A stretch of DNA of 64,000 bases from Amulumruptor sp947039275 (GTDB taxonomy: Bacteria > Bacteroidota > Bacteroidia > Bacteroidales > Muribaculaceae). The position numbers and the translations under genes were made by a program. The notes beneath the pieces were generated by a model that saw only the letters and a list, made by a program, of their open reading frames with translations, ran no database searches and was not told the DNA's origin. Numbering within the stretch: the first letter of the stretch is position 1; each line of letters opens with the position of its first letter. Below are positions 1-6,567 of this stretch, piece after piece. Location of the stretch: assembly GCA_947039275.1 (NCBI GenBank), contig CAMQYL010000015.1, positions 1-64,000 of the forward strand. The letters are read 5' to 3'.

Positions 1-53
1 GTTGTTAACACAATCCTCTCCTGAATTTATTTGCAAAGGTCAGAGTAAACGGT

Positions 54-168
54 TAACAGAGAGATGCGCCCACAAGGGGCGCAAATTGCTTGCAAATACT
101 TAAGTTAGTTACATTGTGCCATAGCATGTCCCTACAACATTGTACGATTTGGAGTTTTGCAACATCCC
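54..168. repeat. Remnant of composite intergenic repeat (GC hairpin plus half GTAGGG element)
   Basis: Positions 54-82 hold a short hairpin repeat (GCGCCC at 66-71, GGGCGC at 77-82) preceded by taacagagag. The same unit occurs inverted at 41967-41995. Positions 116-136 match only the right arm of the palindromic GTAGGG/CCCTAC element seen whole elsewhere. The following stretch to 168 (acattgtacgatttggag and onward) matches 42116-42149. The left arm is missing, so this is a decayed or rearranged copy. The rest of 1-228 shows no gene. Confidence 0.75.
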
Positions 169-228
169 CAACACATTGATGAAACATCAGTTCGTTAAAG
201 CTCCGAACTTCAAATAAATCTGCGGCTC

Positions 229-258
229 ATTGAAAATGACATATTTGTTGTAATTTTG
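229..258 (+). promoter_or_regulatory. Bacteroidota-type promoter for the acetyltransferase gene
   Basis: The -7 box TAATTTTG at 251-258 fits TAnnTTTG. An ATTG at 229-232 lies 18 nt upstream as the -33 element. The expected transcript start is near 264, giving a short leader before the ATG at 275. Confidence 0.65.
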
Positions 259-274
259 CAGAGAGACTTATATC

Positions 275-862
275 ATGTACAATATGGACAGCATTGAACT
301 TATGTCGTCAGGACGGTGGCACAATGGTTTCACACGGGAAATCGGTGCTGCCCTTGACGATGCCGCTCGGCTCTGCCACGAGTTAAACCAGCTGTCGCCG
401 TCAGAGGGTCAACGCAAGGAGGAAATATTGCGAAAGCTCTTCGGACACGTCGGCTACCAGCCGCATATCAACACCCCATTCAGATGCGATATCGGTTTCA
501 ACACCCATATCGGCGCCCGCTTCATGTGCAATTTCAATGTAGCCATCCTTGACGAGGCGCAGGTTTCCATAGGCAACGATGTGTTCATCGGACCAAATTC
601 CACGATATGCACCATCACCCACGCATTGGTAGCCGAGCAACGCAATGCAGGACTGATGCGCGCCCGACCTGTCACCATCGGCAACAACGTATGGTTAGGT
701 GCCGGTGTGACAGTGATGCCCGGCGTTACGATCGGCGACGGTACTGTCATAGGAGCCGGAAGCATAGTGACGCACGACATCCCTCCATGCGTCCTCGCTT
801 ACGGCTCACCGTGCCGCGTCATCCGCGACATCACCGATGCAGATACCGTTCATCTTACATAG
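275..862 (+). CDS. Sugar O-acetyltransferase (maltose/galactoside acetyltransferase family)
   Basis: The 195-residue protein matches the Maa/LacA/NodL family in length and layout. An N-terminal helical cap (about 20-60) is followed by a left-handed beta-helix built from hexapeptide repeats (about 70-185, e.g. VTIGNNVWLGAGVTVMPGV). The residues NSTICTITHAL carry the family's catalytic-region histidine. Such enzymes move acetyl from acetyl-CoA to a sugar hydroxyl in the cytoplasm; the actual acceptor cannot be told. A good promoter precedes it. Its 3' end overlaps the convergent beta-lactamase gene by 13 bp. Confidence 0.88.
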   Translation: MYNMDSIELMSSGRWHNGFTREIGAALDDAARLCHELNQLSPSEGQRKEEILRKLFGHVGYQPHINTPFRCDIGFNTHIGARFMCNFNVAILDEAQVSIGNDVFIGPNSTICTITHALVAEQRNAGLMRARPVTIGNNVWLGAGVTVMPGVTIGDGTVIGAGSIVTHDIPPCVLAYGSPCRVIRDITDADTVHLT

Positions 863-1758
863 TCGTAGACAGCCTTGGAGATTTGAGCCATCACGGCTTC
901 GGCATCCTCTTGCGGTCCAGCATAATCCTTGACAAGGACTGCTATGGCATACGATTTGCCTGACGGCAGGGTCACATATCCGCCATCATTGACAGCCACA
1001 ATCTCTCCGTGTTCGTTTGTATATCCTGAACCCGTGCGATGACCGAAGGTAACACCCTTCTCGCCTACCAATGGTGCTGCCAGACGCGCCATACCTGTGT
1101 TGCATCGCAGCATCGCATCCTTGATATGCGTCTGCTTTTCGCCACTGACGATGCTATCGGTGAAAACGCGGTTGACAAGCGAGGCATATGCCAGCGGAGT
1201 GCTGCGGTTGTCATAAGCCCTGTCATGGTCAGCCTTCATCTCCGACTCTTTCCATAGGAGCTTGAAACCTCGCTCAGGCATCAGAGCTCCGACAAAAGCA
1301 TCCGTGTGCACCACAGAGGTTATAGAGTCAAACAGGATGTTGCTCGCATTGTTATCGCTGTCTATTAAGATGTAGTCAATCAGCTTGCCGACTGGCAAAG
1401 AAATATTTTCCGCAGTGTATGCCTTGAGCATAGGGCTCCATGTATCCGGGTCAAGCTGCCGACGGTCTATGGTCACGACGCTGTCAAGCCCCTGCCCCAG
1501 CGAATCAAGCACATGGCATACACCTAATGCCTCATGGAGCTTGAACATACTCATCAGCGGATAGTCATCGCTGTTGTTGACCGTCACTGTATCACGACTG
1601 TCGACAATGACAGCCACTCCAAACTGCCCCGGTCTGTCCGAAATGATACTGTCAATGCGCTCCACAAGAACATCATAGGATATAGTAGTATTTTTGCTGC
1701 CTGTACAAGCCACCATAAAGGCAGCTACCAGACTTATCAGAATTATACGCATAATCAT
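850..1758 (-). CDS. Class A beta-lactamase, lipoprotein, CfxA/PER-like (A2) type
   Basis: The 302-residue protein has a lipoprotein signal (FMVAC lipobox). The serine beta-lactamase motifs are present in order: SMFK (S-x-x-K with the acylating serine), SDN within IDSDNNASN, an ESEMKADHD stretch that occupies the omega-loop Glu166 region in the A2 subclass, and HRTGSG in place of the usual KTG box. Length and motif spacing fit periplasmic enzymes of Bacteroidota that hydrolyse penicillins and cephalosporins. Arg instead of Lys in the third box is tolerated in several class A enzymes, so activity is likely but the spectrum is unknown. No transfer gene flanks it, so it looks chromosomal and resident. 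No clear TAnnTTTG box precedes it. Confidence 0.85.
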   Translation of the reverse strand: MIMRIILISLVAAFMVACTGSKNTTISYDVLVERIDSIISDRPGQFGVAVIVDSRDTVTVNNSDDYPLMSMFKLHEALGVCHVLDSLGQGLDSVVTIDRRQLDPDTWSPMLKAYTAENISLPVGKLIDYILIDSDNNASNILFDSITSVVHTDAFVGALMPERGFKLLWKESEMKADHDRAYDNRSTPLAYASLVNRVFTDSIVSGEKQTHIKDAMLRCNTGMARLAAPLVGEKGVTFGHRTGSGYTNEHGEIVAVNDGGYVTLPSGKSYAIAVLVKDYAGPQEDAEAVMAQISKAVYDYVR

Positions 1759-1818
1759 ATTCGCATGTTATAGGTAACGCACAAAGTCAATGTGCATTTT
1801 GCGTATCGGCGGATATTT

Positions 1819-1905
1819 TGTAGGGACATGCCATGGCATGTCCGCCACGGATCCACAGAATATCGACCCGCTGGGGATGCGGACATGCCACGGCATGTCC
1901 CTACA
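1819..1905. repeat. GTAGGG palindromic element, full copy 1
   Basis: The left arm tgtagggacatgccatggca and an inverted right arm ending in ccctaca enclose a variable centre. Each arm is itself a hairpin (GGACATGCC/GGCATGTCC), so the whole folds as two hairpins inside one longer dyad. It lies between the beta-lactamase promoter side and the pullulanase 3' end. Short reading frames across it (MPWHV...) are by-products of the repeat. Confidence 0.9.
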
Positions 1906-1945
1906 ATTTGCACAAATACTTACTGCGCGTACCATAAATACATGC

Positions 1946-1977
1946 AAGTGGAGACCCGTAAGAATGGGTCTCCACTT
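1946..1977 (-). terminator. Hairpin terminator downstream of pullulanase
   Basis: A perfect 12-bp stem (AAGTGGAGACCC / GGGTCTCCACTT) with an 8-nt loop lies 33 bp beyond the pullulanase stop codon. The T-run is weak, so it may be a 3'-end stabiliser rather than a strict intrinsic terminator. Confidence 0.7.
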
Positions 1978-2009
1978 ATTTCAATAATGTGAGATTTCAA
2001 GAAAACATA

Positions 2010-4034
2010 TCAATCGCGGGCAAGGATGAGAGCTGATACGGGAGCTACTTCCATCTTGCCGCCCTTGGCTGTGCCGAGACCTTCAGGATTTATCTGCTCG
2101 TCACGGGCTATCACAGTCCAGTTGCCTTTGGGGATGTTGACGGTCTGTGTAGCTTCTGAGCCGTTGAACACGAGTTTGATTTCACGCCAGCGGTCTCCGT
2201 TGGCATTGTTGAGGATAGAGTATGAAATCAGGTTAGGTTCGTTGACACGGTCAAACTTGATGTTACGAGCCACCTCCTTGGCATCGCTCATACGGAATGC
2301 AGGGTGAGCCTTGCGCAGAGCGATGAGGTTACGGTAGTAGTCAAACAGTTCGGGATAGAGGTGCTTGTTGTTCCAGTCGATAGCATTGATGGAATCAGGG
2401 CTCTGGTAGGAATTGTGCACACCCTTCTTGTCGCGGAAGATCTCTTCGCCACACCATATGAAAGGTATGCCCTGCGATGTCAGGATGATGGTCTGTGCGA
2501 GCTTGGCAGCACGCTGACGCTTGGCTATAGATGTGGTGTCGCCCATCGATTTGTTGAGCTTGTCTGTCAGAGTAAGGTCGTCATGGCATGACACATAGTT
2601 GACCACCTGCGCAGGTGACAGAGCATAAGGCTTCTTGGAGTTGTTGCCTTTGGAGTAATCTACCTGCGGATGATCGGTAGCACCCACGATACCGATTTTC
2701 ACTGTCTCCTCATTGCCGGGCTTGCCGGTGGCAAAACCACGGTCATCCTGACGGCTGTAATGACCCTTCACGGCATCACGGATATCGTCAGAAAACACAC
2801 CGACACCAGGCATCATGTAGACATTGTCCTTGAGCGCACGTTTGTCGGCTGCCAAGGGCGAATCGCCGGCAGTCCAACCCTCACCGTAGATGATGATGTC
2901 GGGATTGATCTTACGCAGCTCAGCCACGATTTCGTTCATGGTCTCGATATCGTGGATAGCCATAAGGTCAAAGCGGAAGCCGTCGATGTGGTACTCATTC
3001 ACCCAGTGTTTGAGCGAGTTGAGCATGAAATTACGCATCTGCTGACGTTCGCTCGCAGTCTCGTTGCCACAGCCTGAAGCATCGCTCCATGAGCCGTCCT
3101 GACGATGACGGTAGTAGTATCCAGGGGCAGTCAGGTCGAAGTTGCTGCCCTCGTTGATAAACGTATGGTTGTAGACCACATCCATGATCACACCGATACC
3201 GGCATCATGGAGAGCCTTAATCATCTCCTTCATCTCCCTGACACGCGAGGTCGGATCAGAGGGATTGGTTGAATAGCTTCCCTCGGGAGAGTTGTAGTTC
3301 TGCGGGTCATAGCCCCAGTTATACTGGTTGGAGGGGAGATTGGTTTCGTCTACTGACCCGTAGTCATATGACGGAAGTATCTGCACATGTGTGATGCCCA
3401 GCTCTTTCAAGTGGTCGATACCGGTTTTTTCACCTGTAGGAGTAGTGGTACCGTGTTCGGTGAGAGCCAGGAACTTGCCCTTGTTGGCGATGCCGCTTGA
3501 CGGATGTATCGACATGTCACGGTGATGCATCTCGTATACCACTGCATCGACAGGCGATTTGGTCTCGGGTCCATTGTCTGTCGCCCAACCCTCGGGATCG
3601 GTCTGTGAGAAATCTATGATTGCAGCCCGTTTGCCGTTAGGACCGGCACTCTTAGCCCAGACACCAGGAGTCTCGCCACGCCAGCGTCCGTCCTGACATA
3701 TATTATAGGTGTAGAACTTGCCGTAGAGCGATTCGGGCACAGTGGCAGTCCATACGCCATTTTCCCCTTTGAGCATACCGATGGTCATGTCGGGGACAGA
3801 ATTACGACCTGTAGGATAGATATTGAGTTTAACTTCCTGTGCCTGAGGACTCCAGAGCTTAAACGAAGTCACTCCATCACGTACCGTAACTCCCAAATCA
3901 TCACCTGCATAGGCAGGCAAGGTAGCAAACTGTTGATCCATGGCAGATTGTGCATTGGCTTGAAAAGGCATCACGACAGCCATCGACGCAGCCAATACTG
4001 TCAGAGATGAGATTCCGAAGTGTGAGATTTTCAT
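2010..4034 (-). CDS. pulA: Secreted type I pullulanase (GH13_14 with CBM48)
   Basis: The 674-residue protein begins with a signal peptide ending near QANAQ. An N-terminal CBM48-like beta domain (about 50-140) precedes the GH13 barrel. Visible motifs are YNWGYDP (238-244, typical of type I pullulanases), DVVYNH (285-290), FRFD with the nucleophile at 356, YGEGW with the acid at 385, and HDD (484-486). The enzyme cuts alpha-1,6 branches in pullulan, amylopectin and glycogen. It lies beside the starch locus but on the opposite strand, so it is probably co-regulated rather than co-transcribed. No lipobox is visible, so it is probably periplasmic or released. Confidence 0.93.
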   Translation of the reverse strand: MKISHFGISSLTVLAASMAVVMPFQANAQSAMDQQFATLPAYAGDDLGVTVRDGVTSFKLWSPQAQEVKLNIYPTGRNSVPDMTIGMLKGENGVWTATVPESLYGKFYTYNICQDGRWRGETPGVWAKSAGPNGKRAAIIDFSQTDPEGWATDNGPETKSPVDAVVYEMHHRDMSIHPSSGIANKGKFLALTEHGTTTPTGEKTGIDHLKELGITHVQILPSYDYGSVDETNLPSNQYNWGYDPQNYNSPEGSYSTNPSDPTSRVREMKEMIKALHDAGIGVIMDVVYNHTFINEGSNFDLTAPGYYYRHRQDGSWSDASGCGNETASERQQMRNFMLNSLKHWVNEYHIDGFRFDLMAIHDIETMNEIVAELRKINPDIIIYGEGWTAGDSPLAADKRALKDNVYMMPGVGVFSDDIRDAVKGHYSRQDDRGFATGKPGNEETVKIGIVGATDHPQVDYSKGNNSKKPYALSPAQVVNYVSCHDDLTLTDKLNKSMGDTTSIAKRQRAAKLAQTIILTSQGIPFIWCGEEIFRDKKGVHNSYQSPDSINAIDWNNKHLYPELFDYYRNLIALRKAHPAFRMSDAKEVARNIKFDRVNEPNLISYSILNNANGDRWREIKLVFNGSEATQTVNIPKGNWTVIARDEQINPEGLGTAKGGKMEVAPVSALILARD

Positions 4035-4117
4035 GCTTAGGTTAATTATGTAAATATGATTGTTTCTTAATATATTTCTGATTTACTGTTGAATCATAAG
4101 TTTATGCGATATGGCAC

Positions 4118-4162
4118 AAAAAAAGCCATGACATAACATGTGTCGTGACTCATATTCATGGC
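4118..4162 (-). terminator. Terminator downstream of the small secreted protein gene
   Basis: GCCATGA at 4125-4131 pairs with TCATGGC at 4156-4162. On the minus strand the stem is followed by a run of seven T (4118-4124). An alternative inner stem (CATGACA with TGTCGTG) is also possible. It separates the 4206 gene from the pullulanase gene. Confidence 0.65.
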
Positions 4163-4205
4163 AACCAGCACAGACACGCCCGTACAACACCGCACAAGCC
4201 TGCGC

Positions 4206-4568
4206 TCATTTGACCACTATTTTCTGGCTTTTGACCTTCTGCTGCCCATTGCGGCTACCCGACGGAAGCGCACGGACCAGATAATATCCCTTGGGAAGAT
4301 TTTCAACCTGCGGATTTCCTGACAGATTGTCGGTATTGACCATCATGTCACACATCACTGTACCTGTGATGGCAATCACCTGAACACGCGACTCCCCTTC
4401 CGGCAGGGCATCGGCATCTATCTCCACGGTGTTGGCTGTCGTAACCCGGGCTATAGGAGCATCGTTTCCGCTACCGCCCTGACCAGACATAGAGATGCCG
4501 TCAGCCCTGACAGAGCCGACCGCACACGCCATAAATGCCATCAAAAACGATAGTAGAATTTTCTTCAT
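4206..4568 (-). CDS. Small secreted protein with a DUF3244/T9SS-tail-like beta domain
   Basis: The 120-residue protein has a clear signal peptide (cleavage near VRA-DG), then a glycine/serine-rich stretch and about 80 residues of beta-strand pattern ending LPKGYYLVRALPSG and QKIVVK. That ending resembles both type IX secretion sorting tails and the small DUF3244 proteins of Bacteroides; I cannot choose between them. There is no cargo domain. A TACCTTTG -7 box on the minus strand lies at 4595-4602, so it has its own promoter, divergent from the SusR-like gene. Role unknown. Confidence 0.7.
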   Translation of the reverse strand: MKKILLSFLMAFMACAVGSVRADGISMSGQGGSGNDAPIARVTTANTVEIDADALPEGESRVQVIAITGTVMCDMMVNTDNLSGNPQVENLPKGYYLVRALPSGSRNGQQKVKSQKIVVK

Positions 4569-4695
4569 CTGCTACTACTGGATATTACCACTTACAAAGG
4601 TAACAAATAGCTCCCACATTTCCAAGCATATTAAAGCATTTTATAAAAATCTTTTTTGATTTTTCACGGAATATCCACTACCTTTACAACATATC

Positions 4696-6366
4696 ATGAA
4701 AACACCACTCATTATCATATTATCTGCATATTTCTTGCTGACAGCATGCGCCCGTAACACAGCCGAAACAAAAGAGGTACAGCCGCATACTGATTTGCAG
4801 AGCCTGTATGCCCTGCTTGACACCGAGATAGAGCGCAGTAAAGTCTACGAAGACGCCAAGACTGCAAGGATCGCCAACATGCGCAGGGAGTATGCATTGA
4901 CACCCGACAAGGAGAGACGTATAAAAATCACCGATAGCCTGATTGCAGAATTTGACGCATTCAATGCCGATTCTGCACTGTATTATGTCAACCAGAATCT
5001 CCACCAGCAAGCCCTATCGGCACATCCTGGCGAATATACACGCTTAATGATAAAGCGCGCCGATATCTATGCACATGCCGGACTCTTCCAGGACGCAATG
5101 GCGGTAATACAGGCAATCCCTCGTGATTCGCTCAAGCCCGAACTGCTCGAACGCTATTACTCCACATGCTGCGGCATATACCAGTATCTTAGCGAATACA
5201 CCAACGAGCACGAGACCGCTCTGACCTACGAACACCAGCGCACTCTCTATGCTGATTCTTTAGATATGGTGATACAGCCCGATACGTTTAACCATCTCGT
5301 CTACGTCATGAGTCAGATGGCACGTGAAGGACAGTCAGAGGAAGCGATCAAAGCTCTTTCGTCACATCTTGAGGACTACCAGCCCGGCACCCGCGAATAC
5401 TCGATACTGGCATCCGTGCTGGCATACATCTACAAGACCGCCGGATATCATGATGAATACAAGAGATATCTCGTATTGAGCGCCATATCCGATGTCCGTG
5501 GCGCGGTCAAGGAAAACATGTCGTTCAGAGAGCTTGCCACTGTCATGTATGAGGACGGAGACGTGGAGCGCGCCAACCGTTATCTCAAAAAAAGCATAGC
5601 CGATGCAAATTTCTACTCGGCTCTGATGCGCAATGCGCAGTCAAGCAAGATGCTTCCGGTTATCGACGAAGCATATACCTCATCGCAAAACCAGCTCACA
5701 GGTCGATTGCGCATCATGGTATGGGTCAGCAGCGTGTTGTCATGTGTGCTTGTCATAGCCTGTGTGCTAATCCTGACACAATTCAAGAAGCTACGCAGAG
5801 CCAACAGACGCGTTTGCGCCATCAATGGCGAGTTAAGCGACCTCACCGAGCAGCTCCAGTCAGCCAACGATGAACTTGAAAAGCGAAACAACGACCTCCG
5901 TGACTATAACCGCACCAAGGAGCAATATGCCGCCCTTTTCATGGAATACTGCCAGTCAGCCATCTCCACCCTGCTCCAATACCAGCAGTCGCTGCGTGTG
6001 CTCGCAGCCTCGGGTGGCAGCCGCACAGCTCTGCTCAAAAAACTGGAATCTTCGGCTACGTTCGAGCAATTGCTCAAAAACTTCTATGCAAAATTTGACG
6101 AGGCTATACTCAACATCTACCCCTCTTTTGTCGAAAAGTTCAACTCGCTTCTCCGTCCTGATGACAGGATGGTAATGAAATCTGGCGAACTCCTCAACAC
6201 CGAGTTGCGCCTCTTTGCCCTGATAAGGATAGGCATAGATGACAGCACCAAGATAGCCCAGTTCCTCCGATGCTCCATCTCTACAGTCTACACCTACCGG
6301 TCCAAGATACGCAAGCGCGCTATCAACCCCGACCGTTTTGAGGAAGATGTCAAGAATATCAGCTAA
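4696..6366 (+). CDS. SusR-like membrane-anchored transcriptional regulator
   Basis: The 556-residue protein starts with a signal/lipobox-like segment (LLTAC). A long helical TPR-type sensor region (about 30-335), one membrane segment (about 340-362, SSVLSCVLVIACVLIL), a coiled coil (about 365-400) and a C-terminal LuxR-like helix-turn-helix (about 516-540, IAQFLRCSISTVYTYRSKIR) follow. This is the layout of the SusR/DUF6377 family, which senses maltooligosaccharides in the periplasm and activates sus genes in Bacteroides. It sits directly upstream of susC on the same strand with a 200-bp gap, supporting that role. The lipobox followed by an internal membrane helix is unusual and may only be a cleavable signal. 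Confidence 0.82.
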   Translation: MKTPLIIILSAYFLLTACARNTAETKEVQPHTDLQSLYALLDTEIERSKVYEDAKTARIANMRREYALTPDKERRIKITDSLIAEFDAFNADSALYYVNQNLHQQALSAHPGEYTRLMIKRADIYAHAGLFQDAMAVIQAIPRDSLKPELLERYYSTCCGIYQYLSEYTNEHETALTYEHQRTLYADSLDMVIQPDTFNHLVYVMSQMAREGQSEEAIKALSSHLEDYQPGTREYSILASVLAYIYKTAGYHDEYKRYLVLSAISDVRGAVKENMSFRELATVMYEDGDVERANRYLKKSIADANFYSALMRNAQSSKMLPVIDEAYTSSQNQLTGRLRIMVWVSSVLSCVLVIACVLILTQFKKLRRANRRVCAINGELSDLTEQLQSANDELEKRNNDLRDYNRTKEQYAALFMEYCQSAISTLLQYQQSLRVLAASGGSRTALLKKLESSATFEQLLKNFYAKFDEAILNIYPSFVEKFNSLLRPDDRMVMKSGELLNTELRLFALIRIGIDDSTKIAQFLRCSISTVYTYRSKIRKRAINPDRFEEDVKNIS

Positions 6367-6441
6367 GATTGTTCTGAATATATATTGATTTTATATCATC
6401 AGTTCATATTGTAACTCTCTAAATAACAGCTATTTAAACTC

Positions 6442-6567
6442 TATGTATATTTTGATTTTACTTTGATTGGATTGACAATGCGTGGCTTGATGGCGAACTT
6501 TGCCATCGGACATCCGTCACGCACATTATAAATAAGCCATATCACATTTTTAATCAAAATATACATA
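6442..6567 (+). promoter_or_regulatory. Structured susC leader with 16-bp inverted repeat
   Basis: The sequence tatgtatattttgatt at 6442-6457 is repeated as its exact reverse complement at 6552-6567, ending on the first base of the susC ATG. Inside lies a GATGGC/GCCATC hairpin (6489-6494, 6502-6507) within a GCGTG/CACGC pair (6480-6484, 6518-6522). If transcribed, the outer stem would pair the region just upstream of the start codon. Whether the promoter lies before or inside it cannot be fixed, as no exact TAnnTTTG is present. It could be a regulatory leader or a regulator-binding dyad. Confidence 0.55.

Noticed and set aside
1819..1905. CRISPR-like repeat spacing
   Set aside because: Repeats are single, far apart, palindromic and without cas genes, so not an array.
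6442..6567. susC leader dyad as a second invertible promoter
   Set aside because: The arms are A+T rich, only 94 bp apart, one covers the start codon and no recombinase is adjacent.
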